This document shows positions 26,723-35,269 of a DNA stretch of 64,000 nucleotides, one piece after another. Below the pieces are notes generated by a model. The model saw nothing but the letters and a program-made list of their open reading frames with translations, was not told the DNA's origin and searched no databases. Origin of the DNA: CAZVYN01 sp964631125 (GTDB taxonomy: Bacteria > Eisenbacteria > RBG-16-71-46 > CAIMUX01); assembly GCA_964631125.1 (NCBI GenBank), contig CAZVYN010000001.1:1-64000 (forward strand), read 5' to 3'. The translations under genes were made by a program, and so were the position numbers. How positions within the stretch are numbered: the first letter of the stretch is position 1; each line of letters begins with the position of its first letter.

Positions 26723-27148
26723 ATGCGCCTACGCTGGCACAAGTCACCGAGGAGATCCGCGCACAAGATATCCACCGACTCGCTCGCAAGAGGCGCCGGC
26801 CTCCTGCAACAGCGTTGGGAGTCGAAGCGGCGCTCGCTGGTACGAATCTGCGTCCTCGCCCTCGTCGCCTGGGGATCGTATGCCGCCATCGCGAGCGATC
26901 ACGGCTTGCTGTGTCTCTGGCAACTGAAGCAAGAAGAGCGATCACTCGACCGCGAACTCGCGGTTCGCAAGGCCGAGTTGCAGGATCTCCGCGCAAGGAT
27001 GGACGAGCCCGCGCTGGTGCGCGGCGAACGCACGCTGCGCGAGAAATTCCGACTCAGCCGCGCCGACGAGATCGTCTACTTCTTCGAGCGGGTAGAGCCT
27101 GGAACTACGCCGCTTGCGGATTCCGCGGCGATCCACGGCGCGCGCTGA
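26723..27148 (+). CDS. ftsB: Cell division protein FtsB/DivIC-like
   Basis: A 141-residue bitopic protein. A basic cytoplasmic tail (about 1-38), one membrane helix (about 39-60, VRICVLALVAWGSYAAI) and a coiled coil (about 65-100, LKQEERSLDRELAVRKAELQ) are followed by the LREKFRLSRADEIVYFF segment typical of septum-formation initiators. FtsB links FtsL and FtsQ in the divisome. The cytoplasmic tail is longer than in E. coli. AAGGAGG lies ten bases before the ATG. Position directly after eno is a classic ftsB neighbourhood. The next gene on the strand is tRNA-fMet. Confidence 0.87.
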   Translation: MRLRWHKSPRRSAHKISTDSLARGAGLLQQRWESKRRSLVRICVLALVAWGSYAAIASDHGLLCLWQLKQEERSLDRELAVRKAELQDLRARMDEPALVRGERTLREKFRLSRADEIVYFFERVEPGTTPLADSAAIHGAR

Positions 27149-27182
27149 CGGCAGGTCCGCGGGCCTCCGATCGATTCGGTCA

Positions 27183-27211
27183 TTGACATTCGTAAGGGTG
27201 GTGGCTACGTT
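27183..27211 (+). promoter_or_regulatory. Strong sigma70 promoter of initiator tRNA
   Basis: A consensus TTGACA (27183-27188), a 17-base spacer and TACGTT (27206-27211) lie 22 bases before the tRNA. It is the best sigma70 match in the window and shows that the organism uses a standard -35/-10 code. Confidence 0.75.
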
Positions 27212-27233
27212 GCGCGTCCGCTCTACGGTTTGG

Positions 27234-27307
<74 letters not shown>

Positions 27308-27314
27308 CATCTGC

Positions 27315-27355
27315 GAGGGTCCGGGGCAGGATGCTCCGGGCCCTCGACCTTTTTT
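27315..27355 (+). terminator. Intrinsic terminator after initiator tRNA
   Basis: GAGGGTCCGGGGC (27315-27327) pairs with GCTCCGGGCCCTC (27333-27345) around a five-base loop, allowing two G-T pairs, and is followed by GACC and six T residues. This is a textbook Rho-independent terminator. Confidence 0.85.
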
Positions 27356-27371
27356 CCTCACCAGTTTCCCT

Positions 27372-28952
27372 TCACCAGTGCGACAGCAGGCGCAGCTCGA
27401 GCGAAGAGTCCGTCTGCGAACGCCCCGGAGCGTTTTCGCGGTTTCGCACGCGGCCGAGCCGGACCGTTCCGAGGGCGGAGAAATTCTCCCGCGGAATCCA
27501 CCGCGCGCCAATGCGCGCTTCCTCTCGCCTCTCGATGACCCCGCGCAGATTCCAGGCCGGCCCTCGATCAGGGACGGGCGGCAGATCGGGCGAATTCCAA
27601 GGGTCACCCAAGCGCCCTTCGCCGCGCCTCGCCACGCGGCCGCCGAACTCGAATGAAAACGGAACGGAAGGCGCGGCGTAGACGGTCAGCATGAGTTCCT
27701 CGGAATCCGGCCCCGACGGGAATCCGAGCGGACGATCCTGGTGCTTCCAGTCGCACGCGCAGGCGTCGCCATAGTTCACGCTGTAGGTGTAGTCGTAGAC
27801 TTTGGTCGCCTCCGCCTCGGCCCACCAGCGCCGATCGGAATCGAGACCGGCGCCTCCGCCGACTTGGAAGCCGAGGCGACTCGGCATCTCCTTCGACTCG
27901 GTGGCGACGTCGTCGATGAGCATCGCGCTCCAGAGCCAGCTCCCCTGCGCCGGCCGAAAGAACGCGTCGATCGTCCACAGGACGTTGTTGCGCACCTCCG
28001 GAACGCCGGACCGGCCCGCGTCTTGTCCGGCCAATCGTTCCACGAGCGTGTAGGGCACGATCCCGAGCGCATAGAGCGGCTGGAAGGGGGAGCCGGTGAA
28101 CAGCGCGCCCTCACTCCAACCCAAGGTGAAGCGTTCGCTCGGCGACCACTCCAGCCGGTGGAGGGCGATGTTCCTGTCCTCTGGAACCGACAACACGCCG
28201 GTCGCCGCGGTGAAGTGGAACGCGCCCAGCGGGACCGCGAACTCCAGGTGATCGAAGGGCGCGGCTGACCGGTCGACGAAGAGATTCCCGCCGCGCGCCA
28301 GTCCCCACTGGCGGCGGATCCTCCCCAGACGCACGGAGAGGCCGGGTCTGGAGTACCCGAGGTAGACGCTCTCGACGAAGACGAGCAGATCCGTATGCGC
28401 CACCAGAGCGTCGGCGAACGACCGTCCCCCGGGTACGTACCCGACGGCGAGATCCTGATGCAGAGAAACGACGTCGCCGAACCGCGCGACACCCGCGACG
28501 CCGGCCCGGGCGCCATCCGCCCACTCCGAGCGGCCGCCCTGCGCCAACGTTCCGCCGAGATCCACGTAGGGACGCAGCCGCACCGTGGCCGACTCCCCGC
28601 GGAACTCCGCCCAGGGCGGGGTCTCACGGTAGGCCGGAGCGCCTGGAATGGCGGCCAGCTCGCCCGCGAGCGCCTGAGCGCTCCGCACCCAGAGTGGGTG
28701 CCGCACCCCCGGACCCCTCGAACCGTCGGCGCGCGCCAACGCCCGCGCCGCGTCGCCACGCAGGACCGGCCGCTGTTCTGCGAAACGCGTGGGAAGGAGA
28801 CCCAACAGCGCGAGCGAGCGGAGATCATCCGACAGCGGATCAGACGGAGCGATCCATTCGGGGGCCAAGAGCCCGGCGGGCGATGAGACGAAGGTTCCGG
28901 CGAGCAGCGCCGCCGAGCAGAGCAGCCCGCGGAGCCGCGCAGCGGAGATCAG
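27372..28952 (-). CDS. Wzi-like outer membrane beta-barrel protein, probable CTG start
   Basis: About 526 residues forming a barrel with features of the capsule-assembly Wzi family: LRPYVDLGGTL, LGRIRRQWGLARGGNLFVDRS, then a FDHLEFAVPLGAFHFT strand region and a final SSLELRLLSHW. No ATG, GTG or TTG lies in a position giving a signal peptide; TTG 28868 would start inside the mature protein. Reading upstream gives an excellent signal (RLRGLLCSAALLAGTF), and the only overlap-type start is CTG at 28952, which shares CTGA with the thioesterase stop, the same geometry as other gene pairs here. Role in surface polysaccharide is inferred from family. Confidence 0.65.
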   Translation of the reverse strand: MISAARLRGLLCSAALLAGTFVSSPAGLLAPEWIAPSDPLSDDLRSLALLGLLPTRFAEQRPVLRGDAARALARADGSRGPGVRHPLWVRSAQALAGELAAIPGAPAYRETPPWAEFRGESATVRLRPYVDLGGTLAQGGRSEWADGARAGVAGVARFGDVVSLHQDLAVGYVPGGRSFADALVAHTDLLVFVESVYLGYSRPGLSVRLGRIRRQWGLARGGNLFVDRSAAPFDHLEFAVPLGAFHFTAATGVLSVPEDRNIALHRLEWSPSERFTLGWSEGALFTGSPFQPLYALGIVPYTLVERLAGQDAGRSGVPEVRNNVLWTIDAFFRPAQGSWLWSAMLIDDVATESKEMPSRLGFQVGGGAGLDSDRRWWAEAEATKVYDYTYSVNYGDACACDWKHQDRPLGFPSGPDSEELMLTVYAAPSVPFSFEFGGRVARRGEGRLGDPWNSPDLPPVPDRGPAWNLRGVIERREEARIGARWIPRENFSALGTVRLGRVRNRENAPGRSQTDSSLELRLLSHW

Positions 28953-29365
28953 GAGACGACCTGTCGTAGCCAGTCGGGGACCGACGTCGCCGCGCCTCCC
29001 GGGTTCGCTACCGAGACGTGGACCGACTTCCCTTCGACCAAGAGTTGGTCGTCGCGCAGGAGGCGATACTCGAAGGTCATCTCACGCGATCGCAGACTCT
29101 CGAGTTCGGTCTCGATGCGGATGTGGTCGTCGTAACGCGCCGGACGCCGCACTCGCAGCCACGCCTCGGTCACGGGGAGCGAAATCCCTCGTCGCTCGAC
29201 TTCCGCATACGCCATCCCGCGGTCTCTGAGCAGCTCGGTTCGCCCGATCTCGAACCAGGTCAGGTAGACGCCGTGATAGACCACGCCCATCTGATCGGTA
29301 TCGGCGAAATAGACGCGGACGTGGGTGCTTCCGCGCACCCGACCCCCGCCCCACGCGACCGGCAT
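28949..29365 (-). CDS. 4HBT/YbgC-family acyl-CoA thioesterase
   Basis: A 138-residue hotdog-fold thioesterase. The active-site segment VYFADTDQMGVVYHGVYLTWFE matches the YbgC/FadM signature with catalytic aspartate (ADTDQMG). The remaining strands (EMTFEYRLLRDDQLLVEG) fit the fold and length. ATG 29365 is preferred to an upstream ATG because GGGAGGAG lies just before it. The gene overlaps the Wzi-like gene downstream by four bases. YbgC of E. coli is linked to Tol-Pal and phospholipid metabolism; the substrate here is unknown. Confidence 0.87.
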   Translation of the reverse strand: MPVAWGGGRVRGSTHVRVYFADTDQMGVVYHGVYLTWFEIGRTELLRDRGMAYAEVERRGISLPVTEAWLRVRRPARYDDHIRIETELESLRSREMTFEYRLLRDDQLLVEGKSVHVSVANPGGAATSVPDWLRQVVS

Positions 29366-29459
29366 CGCTCCTCCCGTGCCCCGTACGTCGCTCCAGCGGG
29401 GGCCGAGCCGGAACCTAACACAGGAATCGAGAAACTTCGGCCGGACCGTCAAGCGCGGC

Positions 29460-29489
29460 TTGTGACGGGCGGGCGGACGGGCGTATCCT
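29460..29489 (+). promoter_or_regulatory. Probable promoter of the redoxin gene
   Basis: TTGTGA (29460-29465) and TATCCT (29484-29489) are separated by 18 bases. The transcript would begin about 30 bases before the ATG and include the GGAGGAG ribosome site at 29513-29519. Confidence 0.4.
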
Positions 29490-29525
29490 CGAGGAGGTTT
29501 CGAACGTTCCCTGGAGGAGTGCTTG

Positions 29526-30086
29526 ATGCGTATCGGCTTGCTCGTCCTCTCCTGTTACTTCGCTCTGGCCGCCAGTGCTTCCAGCTCGCTCGCTCTCCAG
29601 CTGGGAGATCCGTTCCCCCTCTACAAGCTAACCGATCTCCAAGACGCGCAGCATCCGCTCGGCGGACCCAGCCGTTCGATCCATCTGATCCATCTGTTCG
29701 GGGCGGGTTCCGACGCCTGCCAACGCGCGGCGCCGCGGCTGGAAGCCGACTTCCACAAGCGCTATGCCGAACGAGGTCTGAAGGTCGTCGGCGTCGAGGT
29801 CTGGACCGGCGAACGTGGTGACGCCGAGTCGTTCCGTGACTTCACCCAGGTCACCTACCCGATCCTCATGGGGGGCGTCGCCCTCGGCCAGGACTGCGGA
29901 CTGGCCTACAACAGCTTCATCCTCGTCGACTCCGAAGGCACGGTCCGCTACATCAGCGAAGGCCCCGAGTCGACCGCCTACGACGCGAGCGCCCTCGGTC
30001 TGTCCGTAGAAACGCACCTGCAAGAGGTGAGCACCGTCGACCTGCGCACCTGGGGCTTCATCAAGGAACTCTACGACCGTCGCTGA
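29526..30086 (+). CDS. Exported peroxiredoxin/TlpA-like redoxin domain protein
   Basis: A 186-residue protein with a signal peptide (LLVLSCYFALAASASSSLA) and a thioredoxin-fold domain. It shows FPLYKLTDLQD, LHLFGAGSDACQRAAPRLE with a single cysteine in place of the CxxC pair, VVGVEVWTG, and SFILVDSEGTVRYISEG. The single cysteine suggests a peroxiredoxin-type or structural role rather than disulfide exchange; a second cysteine (GQDCGLAYN) is placed where a resolving residue or cis-proline loop might be. ATG 29526 is chosen over TTG 29523 for the spacing to GGAGGAG. It converges on queD. Confidence 0.75.
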   Translation: MRIGLLVLSCYFALAASASSSLALQLGDPFPLYKLTDLQDAQHPLGGPSRSIHLIHLFGAGSDACQRAAPRLEADFHKRYAERGLKVVGVEVWTGERGDAESFRDFTQVTYPILMGGVALGQDCGLAYNSFILVDSEGTVRYISEGPESTAYDASALGLSVETHLQEVSTVDLRTWGFIKELYDRR

Positions 30087-30092
30087 GACGGC

Positions 30093-30455
30093 TCACTTCC
30101 CTTCGTAGTCGCAACGTGTGGCGCAGGTCTCGAAGACCGAGATGCGCCTGAGCCCCGGCAGCGACCGCGCGAGACGCTCCCACAGCCACACGGCGAGCAG
30201 CTCCGAAGTCGGATTCTCCAATCCAGGCACCGAATTGAGCAGACGGTGGTCCAGTCGCTCCACGAGCGGATCGACCAACCCCGACAGGTCCCCGTAGTCG
30301 ACGAACCATCCGCGCTGCGCGTCCACCTCTCCCTCGACCAGCACTTCGAAGCGAAAGCTGTGCCCATGGAGGCGCCGACACGGGTGGCCCTCGGGCACGT
30401 GCGGGAGAAAATGCGCCGACTCGAAGCCGAACGTCTTCGCGAGCCGGACGATCAT
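30093..30455 (-). CDS. queD: 6-carboxy-5,6,7,8-tetrahydropterin synthase QueD
   Basis: Makes 6-carboxytetrahydropterin from dihydroneopterin triphosphate, the first committed step of queuosine/preQ0 synthesis. The 120 residues hold the zinc histidines (FESAHFLP and the pair in LHGHSF), the catalytic cysteine in GHPCRRLHGH, and the acidic DYGDLS and LDHRLLN motifs with PTSELLA. It is family length. ATG 30455 follows AAAGGAG and overlaps the queC stop as ATGA. It is the last gene of queE-queC-queD. Confidence 0.95.
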   Translation of the reverse strand: MIVRLAKTFGFESAHFLPHVPEGHPCRRLHGHSFRFEVLVEGEVDAQRGWFVDYGDLSGLVDPLVERLDHRLLNSVPGLENPTSELLAVWLWERLARSLPGLRRISVFETCATRCDYEGK

Positions 30456-31141
30456 CCGATCTCTCCTTTGGCCGCGACGGGATCCAGGACGCCGGCTTCC
30501 GCGAAGCCGCGCGCCCGCAGCACGCAACTGTCGCAGCGACGGCAGGGCGCTCCCCTCGGCCCGGGGTCATAGCAACTGGAGGTGAGGCCGAAGTCGAACT
30601 CGAGGGCGACGCCGAGTCGCACGATGTCGGCCTTGGTCGAATGCAAGAGTGGCGCGCGGATCTCCACCGGCCGGCCCTCGATCGCCGCCTTCGTCGCCAC
30701 GGACGCCAGGGCGGAGAACGCGGCAAGGAACTCGGGCCGACAGTCGGGATAGCCGCTGTAGTCGATCGCGTTCACCCCCAGATAGATCGCGCCAGCCTCC
30801 AAGACCTCCGCCCAGGCCAGGGCCAACGAGAGGAAGATCGTGTTCCGCGCGGGAACGTAGGTCGTGGGAATGCCGCCCGCGCCGGGCGAAGCAGCGTCTT
30901 TTGGAATGACCCCGTCGTTTCCGAGCAGCGCGGAGCCGCCGAAGCCCGCCAGATCGAGATCGATGACGCGATGCTGCGCGGCGCCGAGCGTCGCGGCGAG
31001 GCGCGCCGCGTACTCCAACTCGTGGGAGTGCCGCTGTCCGTAGCGGACGCTCAGCGCGAAGCATTCGCATCCGTCGGCCCGCGCCCGAGCCAGGGTCACG
31101 CCCGAGTCCAACCCTCCGCTCAACAGGACGATGGCCCGCAT
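30452..31141 (-). CDS. queC: 7-cyano-7-deazaguanine (preQ0) synthase QueC
   Basis: ATP-dependent enzyme converting 7-carboxy-7-deazaguanine to preQ0. The 229 residues begin with the PP-loop LSGGLDSGVTLA and include SVRYGQRHSHEL, VPARNTIFLSLA, NAIDYSGYPDCR and the zinc cysteines of SSCYDP and CRRCDSCVLR. The start ATG shares one base with the queE stop (TGATG). Middle gene of the que operon. Confidence 0.96.
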   Translation of the reverse strand: MRAIVLLSGGLDSGVTLARARADGCECFALSVRYGQRHSHELEYAARLAATLGAAQHRVIDLDLAGFGGSALLGNDGVIPKDAASPGAGGIPTTYVPARNTIFLSLALAWAEVLEAGAIYLGVNAIDYSGYPDCRPEFLAAFSALASVATKAAIEGRPVEIRAPLLHSTKADIVRLGVALEFDFGLTSSCYDPGPRGAPCRRCDSCVLRARGFAEAGVLDPVAAKGEIG

Positions 31142-31791
31142 CAAACCCCCGGTCGATCGCCGAAGAGGAGCTTGTGGAGCTGGAGCTGCAGTCGAGCCGC
31201 GGATCTGTCGTCGAGCATCCAACGCGCAAGCTCACTCGGATCGCACTCGCCCCAGACCGGCGAGAAGAGCACCGCCCCTCGATCGGCCAGACGGTGCTCG
31301 TCGATGACGCCGCGCGCCCACTCGTAGTCGGCGCGCGACGCGATGACGAACTTGATCTCATCCCCGGGACGGAGACGATCGAGATTGTCCCAACGATTCC
31401 GATCGGACTCGTCCGAGTCGGGACACTTGAGATCCATGATGACGCGCACGCGCGGGTCGATCGCCTCGAGCGGGAGCGCGCCGCTGGTTTCCAAGAGCAC
31501 TTCGAACCCCTCGTCGCACAGTCGGCGCAGGAGCGGGAGGCAAGCGGACTGGGCCAGTGGTTCGCCGCCGGTCACCTCGACCAAACGGCACTGGAGCGCG
31601 CGCACCTCTCCCACGACCCAGTCGATCGTCATGGTCTTGCCGCCGTGAAACGCGTACGCGGTGTCGCACCACCGGCACCGGAGCGGGCATCCCGTGAGGC
31701 GCACGAAGACGCAAGGTCGTCCGGCGTGCGTCGACTCGCCTTGCACGCTGTAGAAGATCTCGGTCACGCGCAGTGTGGTTGGCTCGTTCAT
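31141..31791 (-). CDS. queE: 7-carboxy-7-deazaguanine synthase QueE
   Basis: Radical-SAM enzyme that contracts 6-carboxytetrahydropterin to 7-carboxy-7-deazaguanine. The 216 residues show FYSVQGESTHAG, the cluster cysteines in GCPLRCRWCDT, VEVTGGEPLAQ, and the ETSG and MDLKCPDS motifs. GGAGCAGG lies directly before the ATG. With queC and queD downstream this gives preQ0 and hence, with genes outside the window, queuosine in tRNA. Confidence 0.95.
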   Translation of the reverse strand: MNEPTTLRVTEIFYSVQGESTHAGRPCVFVRLTGCPLRCRWCDTAYAFHGGKTMTIDWVVGEVRALQCRLVEVTGGEPLAQSACLPLLRRLCDEGFEVLLETSGALPLEAIDPRVRVIMDLKCPDSDESDRNRWDNLDRLRPGDEIKFVIASRADYEWARGVIDEHRLADRGAVLFSPVWGECDPSELARWMLDDRSAARLQLQLHKLLFGDRPGV

Positions 31792-31875
31792 CCTGCTCCG
31801 ATACCCCTGATCGACGAGAGAGCCGGGAGGATACCTGAGCGTCGAAGGCGACGTCGTCGCCGCCGGAGATCGAGC

Positions 31876-32577
31876 TCAGGCGCCGTCACGGCGACACCGC
31901 TCGCGGGGATGGCCGAGCGCGACCAACCGACCGACCGCCTCTTCGACCATCCCGGGACTTCCGCAGACGTAGGCCGTCCAGGTCGGATCGAACGGGGCGA
32001 TCCTCGCGATGCACTCGCCGACGCGGCCCCTCTGGAACGGGGCGGGGTCGGACTCACGCGTGAGCGCGACGGTCACCTCCAGTTGGGGAACGACGGCGGC
32101 CAGGGCTGCCAGTTCGTCGAGATACGCCGCCTCGGCCCGGCGCCGATGCCCGTAGATCAAATGCGCCCGCGATCCGCCTCGCCGCTCGGACCACTCGAGC
32201 AACATCGAACGGATCGGAGCGATCCCCGCGCCGGCAGCGACGAAGAGATGGCCGGACGCACCCTCGTCCAGCCAGAGGGGCCCCGACGGGCCTTCGAAGC
32301 GTACCTTCCGTGGCTCGCAGAACGCAGGCCCCACGGCGAACTCCAGGCCGGACTCGGCCAGGCAGAACTCCAGGCGTCTCGGCCGGCTCGCCGACGAGGC
32401 GATCGAGACGGGCCAGAGCGTTTCCGGTCGCTCGGGGTCGAGCGAGAGGTAGAGATGCTGTCCGCTCCGGAAGGCGACCCCGGTCGGCGAATCGGGAGAC
32501 AGCGCGAGGCCCCAGACGCCCTCCGCCAGGCGGCCGGTCACTTCGAGATCGCCCGTCTGTAGTAGTCCCGCCGTCAA
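31876..32577 (-). CDS. Ferredoxin-NADP reductase-type flavin oxidoreductase
   Basis: About 233 residues with the FNR fold. The FAD domain has SGQHLYLSL and WPVSIASSA (the family RxYS motif with tryptophan-proline in place of arginine-proline-tyrosine), and the NAD(P) domain has AGAGIAPIRSML, HLIYGHRR and AYVCGSPGMVEEA. There is no iron-sulfur domain, so electrons probably pass to a separate ferredoxin or quinone. No ATG fits: the upstream ATG at 32700 would overlap the divergent HDOD gene. TTG 32577 or GTG 32541 are possible starts; the former is used. Partner and substrate are unknown. Confidence 0.75.
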   Translation of the reverse strand: MTAGLLQTGDLEVTGRLAEGVWGLALSPDSPTGVAFRSGQHLYLSLDPERPETLWPVSIASSASRPRRLEFCLAESGLEFAVGPAFCEPRKVRFEGPSGPLWLDEGASGHLFVAAGAGIAPIRSMLLEWSERRGGSRAHLIYGHRRRAEAAYLDELAALAAVVPQLEVTVALTRESDPAPFQRGRVGECIARIAPFDPTWTAYVCGSPGMVEEAVGRLVALGHPRERCRRDGA

Positions 32578-32634
32578 GGCGCCCGCCGCAGCGGCCGATC
32601 TTCCTTGAAGGCCGAATCCTCGGGAGGGCTCTGC

Positions 32635-33513
32635 ATGGCGGCAATGCGACGGGAAGGCGTGGACGCCCAGGTGCGCGCGACCCTCGACCACATCGATCAC
32701 CTCCCGCCCCTGCCCGAGGCCATGGTTTCGCTCTGGCGGATCATCGACGATCCGGAGACCACACTCGACGAACTTTGTCGGATCGTGAGCAGCGACCCTT
32801 CACTCTCGATGAGCCTGCTCCGACTCGTGAACTCCGCCAATTTCGCCCTCTCCCGGAAGATCACGACGGTCCGAGAGTCGGTTCACTTCCTCGGTTTCGG
32901 CGAAGTGAAGAACCTCTCGATCGCGATCGTGGTCAAGACCGGACTGTTGCTCCGGTCCCCGAAGTCGCGCAGCTTCGATCGGCTGGCCTTCTGGCGCCAC
33001 TGCGTGGGGAGTGCGATCGCCGCGCAGCTCCTCGGCCGCAGCCTCCTGCCTGCTTCGGCGGACGAAGCATTCACGGCGGGGCTCCTGGCGGATGTCGGAC
33101 TCATCGTGCTGGACCGGGCCGTGACGGAGGACTTGATCAAGGTCGTCGCCGTGATCGCGGCGCAACCCTGGACGATGGAGGAAGCGGAACGGCGAATCGT
33201 CGGATGCACCCACGCCGACGCCGGCGTCTGGCTCGGTCAGAGATGGGGACTCTCCGAACGGCTGCTCGTGCCGATGGCGCACCATCCCAGGGCGGCGGAA
33301 GCGCCGGACCATCGCGAAACGAGCGCACTGGTGCATCTCGGGCGCGTGATCTCGCTCCAGGAGAACCCCTTCCTGCCGATGCGCCGGCCGATCGACATCG
33401 ACCCGGCGGCGCTCGAACTCCTCGGCGGAAAGCTCACCTCGCTCGATCTGATTCGACCCGAATACCGCAGGGAGATGGATCGCGTAGCCGCGCTCTTGGA
33501 CCTCCGCCGATAA
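32635..33513 (+). CDS. HDOD-domain protein lacking the HD pair
   Basis: A 292-residue HDOD protein, related to the one at 2397-3287. The LRLVNSANFALSR and LGFGEVKNLSIA segments are typical, but the position that reads LIHDMG in its relative is LLADVG here, so the metal-binding HD pair is lost. HDOD domains without the HD pair are common and thought to work by protein interaction. ATG 32635 is preceded by GGGAGGG at eight bases. It diverges from the flavin reductase gene and is followed 143 bases later by degP. Function is unknown beyond likely signalling. Confidence 0.82.
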   Translation: MAAMRREGVDAQVRATLDHIDHLPPLPEAMVSLWRIIDDPETTLDELCRIVSSDPSLSMSLLRLVNSANFALSRKITTVRESVHFLGFGEVKNLSIAIVVKTGLLLRSPKSRSFDRLAFWRHCVGSAIAAQLLGRSLLPASADEAFTAGLLADVGLIVLDRAVTEDLIKVVAVIAAQPWTMEEAERRIVGCTHADAGVWLGQRWGLSERLLVPMAHHPRAAEAPDHRETSALVHLGRVISLQENPFLPMRRPIDIDPAALELLGGKLTSLDLIRPEYRREMDRVAALLDLRR

Positions 33514-33656
33514 CAGCGAGATGGACGACGCCGGAGCCGGGTGGGAACATTCAACGGCTCGAGCGAGTAGAGACCCGCCAGTCACCAACGACTTTGGATC
33601 CGATCGACCCGACCGCGAAGGCGGGTCGCTTCTTGAGCTCTACGAGGAGGCGAACG

Positions 33657-35174
33657 ATGAGAAGGACCGTCACCAGCGTCGCGCTGGTCTTCGGTGTCCT
33701 CGGCTTGGCGGCGCTCGCAGCGCGGCCGCTCGAGTGGAAATTCGACCTGCAGCCGATTCGCGCCCAAGAGGTGCACGTGGCGCTGGAGGAGAGCCAGGCT
33801 CGGGCCCAGACCGCGGAGGAAGGACTGGAGAACCTGCGTAGCCAGAGCCGCGCGTTCGTCCAGATCGCAAAGACGATCCTCCCTTCGGTCGTGAGCATCA
33901 ACAGCACGCGCAACGTGACTCCGGCGAGCGACCGCCAGTCGCCGCAGTTCTTCGGAGATCAGTTCCTCGATCGCTTCTTCGACGGGCCGGCTCGCCCGTT
34001 CCCGTTCCGCGGCAGCGGCTCGGGCGTGATCGTCGACGGGCGCGGCTACATCCTGACCAACAACCACGTGGTCGCGAACGCGGATGAGATCGAAGTGGTG
34101 ACGGAGGACGGCCGCACGCTCCGCGCCGAACTGGTCGGACGCGACGAGAAGAGCGACGTCGCGGTGATCCGGGTCGAGGCGACCGACCTTCATGCGGCTC
34201 GCCTCGGGAACTCGGACGACCTCGAAGTCGGCGAGTGGGTATTGGCCGCGGGCAACCCGTTCCAGCTCTCCTCGACCGTGACGGCCGGCATCGTCAGCGC
34301 CGTCGGCCGCTCCGACATCGGACTGACCGACTACGAGAATTTCATCCAGACCGACGCGGCCATCAATCCGGGCAACTCCGGCGGGGCACTGGTCGACCTG
34401 GACGGCAATGTGGTCGGCATCAACACCGCGATCGCCACTCGCACCGGCGGCTACCAGGGAGTCGGCTTCGCCATTCCGATCAACATGGCCAAGCAGATCA
34501 TGGACAGCCTGATCGAGAACGGACGCGTCGTTCGCGGCTGGCTGGGCGTGAACATCCAAGACATGAACGAGGCGATGGCCGAGTACCACGGACTCGACAA
34601 GCCGCAGGGCGCGTTGGTCGGCGGCTCGATGGACGGCAGTCCGGCGGAAAAGGCGGGCATCCTGCAGGGAGACGTCATCCTTGCGTTGAACGGAACACCG
34701 GTGAAGAACGTGAAGGATCTGCGCCTGCGGGTCACGGCGATCGAGCCTGGCACGAGGATCGAGTTGACGGTGCTGCGTGACGGCAGCCGGCGAACGATCC
34801 CGCTCGAGCTCGGTGAACTCGAGTCGGAGGCCGCAGAGGGCGGGCCTACCTCCAGTTCCCCGGCCGCGCGCGGAAGCGATCGGGCGAGCGATCTCGGGCT
34901 CACGCTCGAGGGATTGACCCTGCAGACGAGGCGGGAGCTGGACCTCGCCCCACAGACGAAGGGAGTCGTGGTCTCTGATGTCGATCCGGTGGGCGCCGCC
35001 GCCTCCGCCGGCTTCCGCCCCGGGGACGTCATTCTCGAAGTCGGGGATCAGCAGATCAACGCGGTCGGCGACGTCGAGGCAGCCCTGACTCGATTCTCGG
35101 GGGGGCAGGCCGCGATGTTCCTGGTCCTGAGAGGCGGAACAGAGGTCTTCCTGGGAATGCGCCTGCCGAAGTAG
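33657..35174 (+). CDS. degP: DegP/HtrA-family periplasmic serine protease
   Basis: Protein quality-control protease and chaperone of the periplasm. The 505 residues begin with a membrane or signal helix (about 4-23) and a short coiled coil. The trypsin-like domain has the catalytic triad histidine 137 (TNNHVV), aspartate 167 (KSDVAVI) and serine 241 (NPGNSGGAL). Two PDZ domains follow (about 310-385 and 410-500, the second around FRPGDVILEVGDQQ). GAGGAGG lies six bases before the ATG; an open frame reaching far upstream overlaps other genes and is discarded. DegS is less likely because two PDZ domains are present. Confidence 0.93.
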   Translation: MRRTVTSVALVFGVLGLAALAARPLEWKFDLQPIRAQEVHVALEESQARAQTAEEGLENLRSQSRAFVQIAKTILPSVVSINSTRNVTPASDRQSPQFFGDQFLDRFFDGPARPFPFRGSGSGVIVDGRGYILTNNHVVANADEIEVVTEDGRTLRAELVGRDEKSDVAVIRVEATDLHAARLGNSDDLEVGEWVLAAGNPFQLSSTVTAGIVSAVGRSDIGLTDYENFIQTDAAINPGNSGGALVDLDGNVVGINTAIATRTGGYQGVGFAIPINMAKQIMDSLIENGRVVRGWLGVNIQDMNEAMAEYHGLDKPQGALVGGSMDGSPAEKAGILQGDVILALNGTPVKNVKDLRLRVTAIEPGTRIELTVLRDGSRRTIPLELGELESEAAEGGPTSSSPAARGSDRASDLGLTLEGLTLQTRRELDLAPQTKGVVVSDVDPVGAAASAGFRPGDVILEVGDQQINAVGDVEAALTRFSGGQAAMFLVLRGGTEVFLGMRLPK

Positions 35175-35269
35175 ACTCCGACGCTCTCGGGAGCCGGACC
35201 GTCGCCATGGCGGCGCCTCCCGCGTGTCGCCTTCGCCCGTTCGTCCGATGAGTCAGCGAGGAGAGTGCC

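Noticed and set aside
32310..33656. Upstream extension of the degP frame
   Set aside because: It crosses the HDOD gene in another frame; a strong ribosome site and signal helix fix the true start at 33657.
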